Shown here: positions 17,190-26,515 of the stretch, piece after piece
Position numbering within the stretch: position 1 is the stretch's first letter
How the letters are laid out: every line of letters begins with the position of its first letter
Origin: a virus
Strand: one strand, 5' to 3'
DNA: 50,504 nt
IMG/VR virus record: IMGVR_UViG_3300046330_000113
Span: 1-50,504 of that record
The notes under the pieces: model-generated
Seen by the model: only the letters and a program-made list of their open reading frames with translations
What the model was told of the DNA's origin: nothing
Database searches by the model: none
Translations under genes and position numbers: made by a program

Positions 17190-17787
17190 TAATCAAAAAA
17201 AACATTTAACAACACTATATATTATTATAATGTTGTTAATATCTAGTTTATTTTTACAAAGAAGTTGTAATAACAATAACAAATCTTTTCAAAAGATAAA
17301 CACTATTGTTCAATATGATACTGTGTTTAAACCTGCAGAAATAAAAACTAAAATTGTTACTAAATATAAAACATTAAAAGGTGACGATGTTTTAATTGCT
17401 GGAAAAGTTGATACAATTGAAATTAAAACTTTTGAAAAAGCTACAGATAGTGCACAATTTAATATGTTTACAAATGCAACTAAAATAAGGTCATATAAGA
17501 ACGAATTTAATGATAGTGTTGCAGATGTATCAGTTTATACAGAAACTAAAGGAGAACTGCTCAAAATAGTTGCTACAGTACATACAAAACAAGTTAAAAA
17601 AGTTGAAACAGTCTTTGCATTATATACAGGACTTGAAGTATATAACAATTTACAATTTAATAATCCAGGTGTTAAAGTAGACTTAGGAATACAAAATAAA
17701 AAAGGTGATATTGTTACAGGCGGATATGATACTAATAAAAACATATATTTAGGTTATAAGGTTAGATTAATAAATATTAGAAAATAA
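17182..17787 (+). CDS. Membrane-anchored periplasmic protein, possible spanin
   Basis: A 201-aa protein with an N-terminal signal-anchor (residues ~9-27, LTTLYIIIMLLISSLFL) preceded by Lys and Gln. The remainder is charged and would be periplasmic: a KTKIVTKYKTLK segment, a beta-rich middle and a C-terminal part with YKVRLINIRK. It overlaps the endolysin by eight bases, the place Rz-like genes occupy. A role in joining inner and outer membranes at lysis is likely by position. There is no obvious long coiled coil, so the spanin call is tentative. A Cys at residue 29, just after the hydrophobic run, might instead make it a lipoprotein. No terminator was seen after it; a promoter for the next gene follows at once. 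Confidence 0.5.
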   Translation: MYNNQKKHLTTLYIIIMLLISSLFLQRSCNNNNKSFQKINTIVQYDTVFKPAEIKTKIVTKYKTLKGDDVLIAGKVDTIEIKTFEKATDSAQFNMFTNATKIRSYKNEFNDSVADVSVYTETKGELLKIVATVHTKQVKKVETVFALYTGLEVYNNLQFNNPGVKVDLGIQNKKGDIVTGGYDTNKNIYLGYKVRLINIRK

Positions 17788-17798
17788 TTGACTAAATA

Positions 17799-17830
17799 TT
17801 TGGAATTTATAAAAATATAACATATATTTG
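17799..17830 (+). promoter_or_regulatory. Bacteroidota-type promoter before the exonuclease gene
   Basis: TTTG (17799-17802), 20 bases, then TATATTTG (17823-17830) is an exact match to the Bacteroidota primary-sigma consensus TTTG-N19/21-TAnnTTTG. It lies in the only gap of this cluster, 24 bases before the ATG at 17854. It implies that the exonuclease is expressed separately from the lysis genes. Confidence 0.7.
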
Positions 17831-17853
17831 TTCTAATTATAAAAAAATAATAT

Positions 17854-18771
17854 ATGACTGGGGAAAAAATTGAAGAATTTTTAAAAAATAAAAAAGGTTA
17901 TTTAAAAGAAGGTGGGGGTAGATTGTGTATTAGATTAAATTTAAAAATAAATACTACAAATATTAATTTGTGTAAACAGTCAATTAAAAATGTTAAAAGT
18001 GAATTAAATCCAATACAACCTGTTATTCATAAAACTAAAAGATTATTTTGGGATATTGAAACAAGTTATAATATTGTTAAATCGTGGAGAATAGGATATA
18101 ACTTAAACTTAAATCCTTCCGATATTATTCACGAAAGAGCAATTATTTGTTTATCATATAAATGGCAACATGATGATAAAGTTCACACAATTAGATGGAA
18201 AAATGGATGTGATAAAAATATTGTTAAAGAATTTGTAAAAATTGTGTCACAAGCAGATGAATGTGTTGGTCACAATTTAAAACGCTTTGATGAAAAATGG
18301 TTAATGACTAGGTGTATTAAACACGGAATATTAGCATTACCAAAATATAAAGTTTACGATACTCTTTTAAAAGCTCGTAGTAAATTTAACTTTAATAGTA
18401 ATAAATTAGATTATATTGCTGAATTTTTAGGACTTGGTAACAAACTTAAACATAGAGGATTAGATATGTGGGATGATATCATCCTTCGTAAATGTCCTTT
18501 AGCAATGGAAGAAATGGTTAATTATTGTGAAAAAGATGTTGTATTAACTGAAGAAGTGTACAATAAACTAGTAACTTACGATTTACCAACAATGCATGTG
18601 GGGGTTATGAATGGATTATCAAAAGATACATCACCATACACAGGAAGTTCTAATATTTCTCTTCATAAAACAGAAGTATCTTCTTTAGGAACAATTAAAA
18701 GAATGATGAAATGTAACGATACTGATAGATATTTTTATTTATCAAACACAGAATATTTAAAAATAATATAA
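17854..18771 (+). CDS. DEDDy-type 3'-5' exonuclease
   Basis: A 305-aa protein with an RNase H-fold exonuclease core at residues ~62-240. Exo I is DIET (Asp67, Glu69), Exo II is GHNLKRFD (Asn141, Asp146) and Exo III is YCEKD (Tyr224, Asp228). The Tyr marks the DEDDy subclass used for proofreading and related trimming. The N-terminal ~60 residues (KKGYLKEGGGRL) resemble a small DNA-contact region, and the C-terminal ~65 residues contain two Cys-free basic stretches of unknown role. It would degrade DNA or RNA from the 3' end. It has its own promoter and terminator inside a run of structural genes, which is unusual and suggests insertion. It is not linked to a polymerase in this window. Confidence 0.8.
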   Translation: MTGEKIEEFLKNKKGYLKEGGGRLCIRLNLKINTTNINLCKQSIKNVKSELNPIQPVIHKTKRLFWDIETSYNIVKSWRIGYNLNLNPSDIIHERAIICLSYKWQHDDKVHTIRWKNGCDKNIVKEFVKIVSQADECVGHNLKRFDEKWLMTRCIKHGILALPKYKVYDTLLKARSKFNFNSNKLDYIAEFLGLGNKLKHRGLDMWDDIILRKCPLAMEEMVNYCEKDVVLTEEVYNKLVTYDLPTMHVGVMNGLSKDTSPYTGSSNISLHKTEVSSLGTIKRMMKCNDTDRYFYLSNTEYLKII

Positions 18772-18783
18772 AACAAACACAAA

Positions 18784-18811
18784 CCCTCTCTTACAACAGA
18801 GGGGGTTTTTT
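18784..18811 (+). terminator. Intrinsic terminator after the exonuclease gene
   Basis: CCCTCT (18784-18789) pairs with AGAGGG (18798-18803); flanking A's and the GGTTTTTT tail can extend the stem with a small bulge. It lies 12 bases after the exonuclease stop, directly before the homing endonuclease gene. Confidence 0.75.
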
Positions 18812-18822
18812 AATTTTAAAAT

Positions 18823-19599
18823 ATGGAACAAAATATATCGTACGTATATAGACATAGAAGACTAGACAATAATCAAATATTTTATATTGGTATTGGTCGA
18901 GCTAAAAATTATGGACGAGCATATGTAAAAACTAAAAGAAGTAATTTTTGGAATAATATTATTAATAAAACAAAATATCAAATTGAAATAATTGCTGATA
19001 ATTTATCTTGGTGTGATGCTTGTGAATTAGAAACGTTTTTAATTCAAGAATATGGTAGAAAAGATTTAAAAACTGGAATATTGGTAAACATGACAGATGG
19101 TGGCGATGGTGGATTTAACGCAATTATTTCTATAGAAACAATACAAAAAAGAAGACTTAAAATAATTGGTCAAAAAAGAACAGAAGAATGTAAAAAAAGA
19201 TTGTCAGAATTAGCTACTGGTAGAAAACACTCAGAAGAAACTAAAATAAAAATATCACAAATTCAAATTGGAAAAAAACAATCTGCAGCATTAATAGAAA
19301 AAAGAAAATTATCATTAATTGGTAAAAAAAGATCTATTGAAGCTAAATTAAATATGTCAAATTCTATGAAAGGTTCATATAATTCTAAAGAGGTGTTATT
19401 AAACAATATTAAAACAACAAATAAAAATAGCACTCACAATATTATATCAAAATATAAAGGTGTTTATTGGTATAAAAATTATTCTAAATGGAAATCTAGT
19501 TTAGAAAGAGCGGGTAAAAAATATTTTCTTGGATATTTTGACAATGAAGAAGAAGCTTATTTAGCAAGAGTAAAAAAAATTAATGAAATTTTAAAATAA
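18823..19599 (+). CDS. GIY-YIG homing endonuclease with NUMOD3 and AP2-like domains
   Basis: A 258-aa freestanding homing endonuclease. The N-terminal GIY-YIG nuclease has YVYR (7-10), FYIGIG (20-25) and a probable catalytic Glu at 68 or 70 (CELETFLIQEYG), followed by NMTDGGDGG. Two NUMOD3-like DNA-binding motifs follow, around residues 130-142 (GRKHSEETKIKIS) and 165-180 (GKKRSIEAKLNMS). The C-terminal ~50 residues (YKGVYWYKNYSKWKSSL ... YFLGYFDNEEEAYLAR) match the AP2/ERF-type DNA-binding fold found in some phage and algal homing nucleases. It would cut a genome lacking the insertion and so spread itself. It sits between a terminator and a ring-protein gene whose ATG follows at the next base. 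Confidence 0.85.
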   Translation: MEQNISYVYRHRRLDNNQIFYIGIGRAKNYGRAYVKTKRSNFWNNIINKTKYQIEIIADNLSWCDACELETFLIQEYGRKDLKTGILVNMTDGGDGGFNAIISIETIQKRRLKIIGQKRTEECKKRLSELATGRKHSEETKIKISQIQIGKKQSAALIEKRKLSLIGKKRSIEAKLNMSNSMKGSYNSKEVLLNNIKTTNKNSTHNIISKYKGVYWYKNYSKWKSSLERAGKKYFLGYFDNEEEAYLARVKKINEILK

Positions 19600-20286
19600 A
19601 TGGCAACAACAAAAGAAATTATATATAGTGTTAGAGAATTATTAAATGAGTATTCGGATGATTCTTTATATGATGATCGTTTTATTTTACATTTGTTTAA
19701 TATGAAACGAGAGGTTGGATTACGTAGATTATACGACGATAAATCACGTAATTTTGATAAATTATGTACGCAATCTTTATGTTTATCTCTTAAAGAAATA
19801 GATAAAGGATTGTGTGGTATTACTGCAGATTGTACTGTATTACGTAGTACACAAACTCTTCCCACATTATTAGCGGTTAGAAATAGAGAAACTTTAATTT
19901 CTGTAACTGCACCAATAATGTTGTCAGGTTCTTTTAAGATTATAGACTTTTTTCAAGCTTCTACAATATTAGAAAGACCTTATAGTAATAGTATATATGT
20001 AACTTTTGATTCAGAAGGATATCTTTATTTATTTTCTAAAATTCCAGAACATAAATTGATTAATTCTGTTAACGTAATTGGCGTATTTAGCACTCCTTCA
20101 GATTTAGAAAATTACACAAATTCTTGTAATTGTGAAACAGTTCAAGAATCATGTTTCACATTAGATACAGAATATCCTGCACCAGCATATATTATTGATT
20201 TAGCTCGTGATGAAATTATTAAGTTATTATTAGGTACTAAAGAACAAATTAAACCCGATGAACAAAACAACTCAAGTAGTAACTAG
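19600..20286 (+). CDS. Neck ring / connector protein of crAss-like type
   Basis: A 228-aa protein whose N-terminus holds SVRELLNEYSDDSLYDDRFILHLF, split here as SVRELLNEY and DDSLYDDRFI (residues ~10-31), a pattern I associate with conserved ring proteins of crAss-like phages. The helical N-terminus leads into a beta-rich middle with several Cys (including CNCETVQESC near 168-177) and a C-terminal helix (YIIDLARDEIIKLLL). It starts at the base after the endonuclease stop. The predicted role is a stacked ring in the neck between portal and muzzle. I saw no promoter of its own, so transcription must come through from upstream. Confidence 0.55.
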   Translation: MATTKEIIYSVRELLNEYSDDSLYDDRFILHLFNMKREVGLRRLYDDKSRNFDKLCTQSLCLSLKEIDKGLCGITADCTVLRSTQTLPTLLAVRNRETLISVTAPIMLSGSFKIIDFFQASTILERPYSNSIYVTFDSEGYLYLFSKIPEHKLINSVNVIGVFSTPSDLENYTNSCNCETVQESCFTLDTEYPAPAYIIDLARDEIIKLLLGTKEQIKPDEQNNSSSN

Positions 20287-20791
20287 AAGTTCTAAAAAAA
20301 TACCCGCTCAATTTGGTATGGTGGATTATTATAAATTTTACAATAAAAACTATCCTTATAAAATTGCAAAAATAACATACAACAATATTATAACAGATTT
20401 AAATAAATTTATAGTAGATGAAGTTGTTGATAAAGCAGATACTTTCGCATTACCACATAGAATAGGATATATTAAAGTTGTTAAAAGAAAGCAAGGTGTT
20501 AAATTATTACCAAATAATGTAGTATATAATAATGCACCTCCTGATTGGAAAGCTACAAATGATTTGTGGAAAATAGACGAAGAAGCTAAATTAAAAAAAA
20601 TTATAGTAAGACATAAAAATAGTCATACTGGGGGATATGTTTATAATATTAAACATGATAAATATAATGCTAATTTTAAAAATAAAACAGTATATTTATT
20701 TAAACCTGCTAGAGATTTTAATAGATCTTTAGCTAAAAGAATAAATAATTATTCTAAAGAAAAATATAACGCTCACGAAATCAAATATTAA
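20258..20791 (+). CDS. Conserved crAss-like virion protein, basic
   Basis: A 177-aa Lys/Asn/Tyr-rich basic protein. Its ATG lies 29 bases inside the preceding gene. I kept that start because the residues that follow (VVTRSSKKIPAQFGM) look like a genuine N-terminus; the next Met is at residue 21. A motif IGYIKVVKRKQG (about 69-80) and the C-terminal KPARDFNRSLAKRI are its most distinctive parts. High positive charge may mean contact with DNA or with acidic neighbours in the neck. Context between two ring proteins supports a virion role. I cannot assign a specific function. Confidence 0.5.
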   Translation: MNKTTQVVTRSSKKIPAQFGMVDYYKFYNKNYPYKIAKITYNNIITDLNKFIVDEVVDKADTFALPHRIGYIKVVKRKQGVKLLPNNVVYNNAPPDWKATNDLWKIDEEAKLKKIIVRHKNSHTGGYVYNIKHDKYNANFKNKTVYLFKPARDFNRSLAKRINNYSKEKYNAHEIKY

Positions 20792-20796
20792 AAATT

Positions 20797-21492
20797 ATGA
20801 ATAATTCAAAATATGTATCTATAAAAACAATATTATATGATATATCTAAATATCCTTTTGTTGAAGGAATCCAAGCAGAAGATATTGCAATATATTTAAA
20901 TAGTTTGTTATCTCTTGTAGGTAGTCCTTTTTTGTTTGATAAAAAATATGCTGAAATAAAAATTGTAAATAATAAAGCGTTGTTACCGTGTGATTTAATT
21001 ACTATTGATGGTACAAGATACAAATATAATAATAGTGACGCTTATACAGCTTTAAAATACGCATCAGACATATATCATTCTAAATATCATTGTGTAAATA
21101 GTCCTGATTTAACTTGTGTGTCTGATAACAGTTATTCTATAAATAATGGAGTTATTTACACTTCTTTCTCAGAAGGTATTTTAGAAATGGCTTACCAAGG
21201 CATTGTTACAGATGAAGAGGGGTTACCTATGATTCCCGACAATGCTTCATTTAAACAAGCTTTAAAATATTATATTTTATGGCAATATGGTGAACCTGCA
21301 AGATATAGAAACGAAATTACACGAGATATTTATGAAGATATTAAACAAAATTATTTTTGGTATGTAGGACAAGCGTCAAATTCATTTAATATGTTAACAC
21401 CTGATAGAATGAAATCTTTAGAAAATGGTATTGTTAGACTTTTTCAAAATACAGATTTTCATAGTACTGGATGGCAAACGTTTAATAAATAA
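20797..21492 (+). CDS. Neck ring / tail connector protein
   Basis: A 231-aa protein with an N-terminal helical part (YDISKYPFVEGIQAEDIAIYLN, about residues 14-35, here described in two pieces YDISKYPF and QAEDIAIY), a beta-rich centre including INNGVIYTSFSEG and a C-terminal helical half with FKQALKYYILWQYGEPARYRN. That last type of helix (aromatic, then GEPARYR) resembles those of head-tail connector rings that pack as dodecamers. It lies two bases before the muzzle gene and five after its left neighbour. The family is conserved in crAss-like phages as far as I can judge from memory; the exact ring number is unknown. Confidence 0.5.
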   Translation: MNNSKYVSIKTILYDISKYPFVEGIQAEDIAIYLNSLLSLVGSPFLFDKKYAEIKIVNNKALLPCDLITIDGTRYKYNNSDAYTALKYASDIYHSKYHCVNSPDLTCVSDNSYSINNGVIYTSFSEGILEMAYQGIVTDEEGLPMIPDNASFKQALKYYILWQYGEPARYRNEITRDIYEDIKQNYFWYVGQASNSFNMLTPDRMKSLENGIVRLFQNTDFHSTGWQTFNK

Positions 21493-21494
21493 AT

Positions 21495-24400
21495 ATGGAA
21501 AAACAAATTAAACATAGTTTTAAAGGATTAAATCAAGATACAGGTAAATCTAAATTTTCTAATGAATATTATTTTGATGCTTTAAACATAAGATTAAATT
21601 CTACAGATTCTCAAAAATTAGGTACTATTTCTAATGAAAAAGGAAATGCTAAATTATTAAATATACCAAATATTAATATTGATTACAATGGTAAAATAAT
21701 AACTTATTCCAATAAAATATTAAAATTTAAAAATAATGAAATAAATTATACCATTCAAAGTGGTGATCAAAAAATTATTGCACAATGTCCAACGAGAGAT
21801 TCTATTGTTTTTATTTCAACAGATAATAATGGTTTTGACTGTATTTGGAATTATGATTATACAAATGTAGTATTAACACTATTGTATTTAAGAAATTTAA
21901 ATCTTTCTCCAGAAAATCCGATTCAAATAATTAATAATTTTGAAAATGAAAAAATAGATAAAATATATTGGGTTGATAGTAAACATCAAATAAGATTTTT
22001 AAATTTAAAACATTCTATTTTAAATGGTGACTCTGAAGAACTTATTGATGTTTCACAAAACATATTAGAAATTGTTGGAAAATACAAAATATCTTTTCCA
22101 AATATTGTAGAAATAGTATCTGGAGGTAGTCACACTGCAGGTATGATTCAATATGCTTACAACTTATATTCTTTAAACGCTGCTCAAACTAAAATAGGAC
22201 CATTAAGTAAATTAATATCTTTAGATAATCAGGAATTTGGAGGTGGTGATTTAAACGAAATTGTTAATTCAACACCTATTGTTGAAATCAACAATATCGA
22301 TTCAAATTATACACATATAAAAATATATGCTGTAAAATATACATCATTTAATCAGATACCCTCTATTTCACTAATTGTAGATCAAAAAATACCAGATTCT
22401 AAAAATATACAAATTGCAGATAGTGGTACAATTATAAATACAATTTCTTTAGAGGAATTTTTATTTTTAGGTTCTGATATAATAATTCCAGAAAATATAG
22501 TAAGTAAGGATAGTGTACTTTTTTTAGCAAACTATAAAGAAATTAATTTTGAAATAGATTTAGACACTCGTGCTTATTCTTTTAATAGTTTGCGACAATC
22601 TAAAGTATATAAAGATATAAAATTAGATATTAATTCTGAGCTATTAATTAGTGACGAAGCTCCAGTAATTATAATTAATGATGGAGATTATGATAACATA
22701 GCTTTAATTAAACACGATAGTATTAATTTAAACTATGACTCTTATAAATTTCAAAAAAATGGAACAACTTTAGGTGGAGAAGGAAAGTATTTAAAATACG
22801 AACAGTCTTATATTTTAGAAGTCGAGGCAAGTGATAAAGATAAATATTTTAAAGATGATGAAATTTATAGACTTGGAATAAGTTTTTATAATAATTATGG
22901 ACAGTCTACTTTACCAAATTGGATTGCAGACTTTAAATCTACGGATGGAAATTTAAGAGGAAGATATAACACGTTAAAAGTTACACTTAAAAATGAGTTT
23001 TTTACATGGTTAAATACACAAAATTTTGAATCAGAATACTACAAACCAGTAGGTTATAAAATTCTTGTTGCTGAAAGAACCACAAATGACAAAACAATTC
23101 TTTCTAGTGGTTTATTATCAACAATGATGATTAACGATAAATCTAGTAAAGATGTTCAATATTCAAAACCTGAAGACAAGTTGTATGTTCGTGATAAAGC
23201 TGATACAATTGTAAAAATGCCAAATATTTTAATTAGAAATTACAATCAAGTAGATTTTACAAATGATGTTACAATGCCTTTAAGATCGTCTCAACATTTG
23301 GCAGAAATGAATACAAATAGTACCTCTAACAGTCCATATAATAGTGAAATACAAAGAAGTGGTTACGTTCGAAATGCGGGTACAGCGTATGTTGTTTACG
23401 ATGGTTTTGTAAAAGGTAGATGTTACCAATTTAATTCAATGATGCAAATGTATTCTCCTGAAGTTTTATTTGGTGAAAATATTAAATTCCCAAGTAATTT
23501 AAAGTTAAAAATTAAAGGTCGTGTACAAAACAATACTAATAATTGTTGGGCAAGAAATTATGATAACTTTGTTGAGGGTGGTAATCTTTTAGATGAAGGT
23601 ACTGTTACAGGTGCTATTTCTCCTTATTTTAATCAGTCAAATTCAGTACATAAAAAAATATCGAATCAAGGTGCGGAAGCGGCTTTATATGAAGGTTTAA
23701 TAAGTCAAGCAATTGTAGGTAGTAGGGATCGCTATATGTCAAGAGTTTCACATGTTATGATTGATAGAAAATATGGAGTGAATAATGATTTTACAAAACG
23801 TCATTTTAATTACTTTAAATCTTCGAGAAATACAGAACACGACATTTATAATAAACCTGAAATAACAGAACGTGGTCAAAATGCTAAAAATTACAATAAC
23901 GATCCTAATTATAGATATCAAAATAATTTAATAGATATTTTAACGGATGGTAATGCAGATCTTAAACATGATGGTGATTACAACAGATCCATTGTTTCTA
24001 TTAATAGTGAAAATAACAGATGTGTAACTATTGTTATGGGCTCTAATGAAGAAACATCTCATTATGACAGATTAAATCATGAATATTTAGGATTTGTCAG
24101 TGTTACTGGTGATAATAATGGATTAATTGGAGAACTAGTAAAAACTAAAAATGATATTTATTTATCTGGTATTTATGGTGGAAACAAATACAGTGATAAA
24201 AGACGTACTAATTACGTTGAAGTTGGAGAATATAAAAATATTAACAGTTTAACTCCTACAATTACAATTAATTCTCCAGGAGATACTTTTGTAAATACAT
24301 TTAGCTTTATAAGAATTATAAAAGCAGATAACGCAGTTGTTAAAGATGGAGTTCATGTTTTAGAAGAACTTGTTTCAGTGTTGTGTGAAACTACATTAGA

Positions 24401-25613
24401 TTTAAAAAATAGAAAAGATTTAAGTTTTCAAGAATGGGATACCAAGTTTCAACCTTTATATACGGAATATCATAAATACAATAAAGTTTATTCACAACAA
24501 CCAACATTAATAGCAAAAAGAAATTTAGATTATAACATTAAAAAAATAAATAATTTTGATGCTAATATTATAGCAACTAAGAAAAAAAATGTAGGCGAAT
24601 TAATTGACAGTTGGTCAGATATTTCAATTAATGAAGTAATGACGTTAGATGGTAAATATGGAGCCATAAAAGCAATTAATAATTTTAATGATGAAATATA
24701 TGCTATACAAGAACAAGCTTTAGCACGAATATCTATTAATCCTCGTGTACAAATTCAAGGTAATGATGGTATAAGTGTACAATTAGGTACTGGACAATTA
24801 CTTAATGATTATAACTACATATCTACAACTTCTGGAACACTAAATAAATGGAGTGTTATATCTACACCAAGTGGATTATATTATTATGATTTTTTAAATA
24901 AATCTTTAATGTTGTTTAACAATCAACTTATAAATTTATCAAAAATTAAAGGAATGAATAGTTTCTTTAGTAATAATACAGACTCTGAAACTATAATTAC
25001 AGATAATCCTTTAATAGGTAAAGGTATCACAATGGGTTATGATAATATAAATAATGATTTATTTATTACATTTAGACAATTGAATAAATCTTCTTTTACA
25101 CTTTCATACAATGAGTTGTTTAATGAATTTGTATCTTTTTATAGTTTTATACCTTCTCTTTATGTTAGTAAAGGATTTCATTTTTTAACAATACCCTCAT
25201 TTAGTGAAAATAACGTGTTTAAGCACGGTAATGGTGTTTGTGGTAGTTATTATAATAATCTAAATTTATATCCCTCACATGTAACTTTACACGTAAATCC
25301 AGAAGCTGATAAAGATTGTATTTTCAATAATTTAGAATATAAATCAGAAATATATATTAATGGTGTAGATCAACCCACAAGTACATTAACAAGTATTCAA
25401 ATATGGAACGAGTATCAAAATAGTGGTGAAAAATCTTTATTGTTAAATTCAAATCTATCTCGTAAATTTAGAAATTGGAGAATAACATTACCTCGAAATG
25501 CAAATTCTAGAGATAGAATCAGAAACCCTTGGGTATTTTTAAAATTAAAATTTGAAAATAGCTCAAATAAAAATTTAACACTTCACGATATGTCTGTAAG
25601 TTATACAACATAA
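21495..25613 (+). CDS. Tail muzzle (nozzle) protein
   Basis: A 1372-aa protein beginning with FKGLNQDTGKSKF and YYFDALNIRL (about residues 9-34), a start shared with tail nozzle proteins of short-tailed phages, in which GLN-D and DA-N-R motifs recur. Length and position after the ring genes match the large muzzle protein that closes the crAss-like tail. Most of the protein is predicted beta-rich, as expected for propeller and barrel domains, with a YEAS/DKDKYFKD-type region around residue 440. No peptidase or glycanase motif was seen. It probably forms a hexameric tube that holds cargo proteins until infection. It is the last gene of this unit; a promoter follows 34 bases after its stop. Confidence 0.7.
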   Translation: MEKQIKHSFKGLNQDTGKSKFSNEYYFDALNIRLNSTDSQKLGTISNEKGNAKLLNIPNINIDYNGKIITYSNKILKFKNNEINYTIQSGDQKIIAQCPTRDSIVFISTDNNGFDCIWNYDYTNVVLTLLYLRNLNLSPENPIQIINNFENEKIDKIYWVDSKHQIRFLNLKHSILNGDSEELIDVSQNILEIVGKYKISFPNIVEIVSGGSHTAGMIQYAYNLYSLNAAQTKIGPLSKLISLDNQEFGGGDLNEIVNSTPIVEINNIDSNYTHIKIYAVKYTSFNQIPSISLIVDQKIPDSKNIQIADSGTIINTISLEEFLFLGSDIIIPENIVSKDSVLFLANYKEINFEIDLDTRAYSFNSLRQSKVYKDIKLDINSELLISDEAPVIIINDGDYDNIALIKHDSINLNYDSYKFQKNGTTLGGEGKYLKYEQSYILEVEASDKDKYFKDDEIYRLGISFYNNYGQSTLPNWIADFKSTDGNLRGRYNTLKVTLKNEFFTWLNTQNFESEYYKPVGYKILVAERTTNDKTILSSGLLSTMMINDKSSKDVQYSKPEDKLYVRDKADTIVKMPNILIRNYNQVDFTNDVTMPLRSSQHLAEMNTNSTSNSPYNSEIQRSGYVRNAGTAYVVYDGFVKGRCYQFNSMMQMYSPEVLFGENIKFPSNLKLKIKGRVQNNTNNCWARNYDNFVEGGNLLDEGTVTGAISPYFNQSNSVHKKISNQGAEAALYEGLISQAIVGSRDRYMSRVSHVMIDRKYGVNNDFTKRHFNYFKSSRNTEHDIYNKPEITERGQNAKNYNNDPNYRYQNNLIDILTDGNADLKHDGDYNRSIVSINSENNRCVTIVMGSNEETSHYDRLNHEYLGFVSVTGDNNGLIGELVKTKNDIYLSGIYGGNKYSDKRRTNYVEVGEYKNINSLTPTITINSPGDTFVNTFSFIRIIKADNAVVKDGVHVLEELVSVLCETTLDLKNRKDLSFQEWDTKFQPLYTEYHKYNKVYSQQPTLIAKRNLDYNIKKINNFDANIIATKKKNVGELIDSWSDISINEVMTLDGKYGAIKAINNFNDEIYAIQEQALARISINPRVQIQGNDGISVQLGTGQLLNDYNYISTTSGTLNKWSVISTPSGLYYYDFLNKSLMLFNNQLINLSKIKGMNSFFSNNTDSETIITDNPLIGKGITMGYDNINNDLFITFRQLNKSSFTLSYNELFNEFVSFYSFIPSLYVSKGFHFLTIPSFSENNVFKHGNGVCGSYYNNLNLYPSHVTLHVNPEADKDCIFNNLEYKSEIYINGVDQPTSTLTSIQIWNEYQNSGEKSLLLNSNLSRKFRNWRITLPRNANSRDRIRNPWVFLKLKFENSSNKNLTLHDMSVSYTT

Positions 25614-25645
25614 CGATTTAATATTAGAAAATAACATTAAAAAAA

Positions 25646-25677
25646 CTTGACTTTACATTAAAAAAAGATTATATTTA
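25646..25677 (+). promoter_or_regulatory. Putative promoter before the cargo-protein operon
   Basis: CTTG (25646-25649), 20 bases, then TATATTTA (25670-25677) follows the same plan as the promoter at 17799 with one mismatch in each element. It lies 4 bases before the ATG at 25682, so the transcript would be leaderless or nearly so. It could drive all cargo genes to 47204. Confidence 0.5.
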
Positions 25678-25681
25678 CACT

Positions 25682-26515
25682 ATGGAAAATACTAATGACA
25701 TAGTTTCTAACATTCAACCCCCTTTTGAAACATCATCTGGGGGTTCTTTGAATAAAGAAACACTTACTTCTTATCAAAAGAAAATATATGATAATGCTTT
25801 ATCGTATGCTACAAAAAATAATGATCCATCACCTAAAGATTTTGCTTTAAATGCAGCAACTAAAACACAAATATCTTATGGTAAAAATAATCCATTTGGA
25901 GATTTGGCAACTAAATCACAACCTGGAACTATTAAAAACGGTATTAAATATAGAGATTATTCTACTGTTGAAATACCAATGTCTAAACAATATGAACAAC
26001 ATATACAAGAATTAAATAATCAACAACTTGCCCAAGAACAAGAAATTGATAATTTAGCACAAACACAACAAGTTCCTGAAGAACAATTTGTTCAACAAGA
26101 ATTATCACAAGAACCTCAACAATCACAAGAATTACAACAACCACAAAATAACATACAATTTCAACCACAACAAGCACAAAGTGTTTATGAAAGAAATTAT
26201 TCTGATCAACAAGTTCAAAGTAATAATTCTACACAACAATTAGACGCTATAAATCCAATACAACAAATGGCACACGGTGGTTACACTGGTAAATCATATG
26301 AAGGTGGTGGTAATTTAAATCGTTTTGATGTGGGTGGTACACATGAACAAAATAAAAAGTATTCTGGAATACCTCAAGGTATGGGAGTCAATAATAAATT
26401 AAATACTGTAGAGCAAAACGAGTCGTCTTTTAATATTAGCGGTAAAAAATTTATTTTCTCAAATAGAATTATGTTAGACGGTAGTTATAGAGATCATCCT
26501 TTAAATAAAAAATAA
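25682..26515 (+). CDS. Cargo (ejection) protein, probable N-terminal half of a split gene
   Basis: A 277-aa protein. Residues ~1-110 are hydrophilic with TLTSYQKKIYDNALSY; ~115-195 are Gln-rich (QEPQQSQELQQPQ) and probably disordered. The C-terminal ~85 residues carry Gly motifs AHGGYTGKSYEGGG and FDVGGTHEQN followed by VEQNESSF and KFIFSNRI. That last block is usual in crAss-like and related phages for proteins carried in the virion and expelled with DNA, where I expect it to run on into a FKLP ... KSFADASK region. Here that continuation is found only after the next gene, in the product starting at 27396. The stop codon overlaps the endonuclease start by one base (TAATG). This is best read as the upstream part of an interrupted gene. 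Confidence 0.6.
   Translation: MENTNDIVSNIQPPFETSSGGSLNKETLTSYQKKIYDNALSYATKNNDPSPKDFALNAATKTQISYGKNNPFGDLATKSQPGTIKNGIKYRDYSTVEIPMSKQYEQHIQELNNQQLAQEQEIDNLAQTQQVPEEQFVQQELSQEPQQSQELQQPQNNIQFQPQQAQSVYERNYSDQQVQSNNSTQQLDAINPIQQMAHGGYTGKSYEGGGNLNRFDVGGTHEQNKKYSGIPQGMGVNNKLNTVEQNESSFNISGKKFIFSNRIMLDGSYRDHPLNKK

Noticed and set aside
17788-17792. TTGAC as an E. coli-type -35 box
   Set aside because: There is no matching -10 at 17 bases, while the overlapping TTTG-N20-TATATTTG fits the Bacteroidota promoter exactly.
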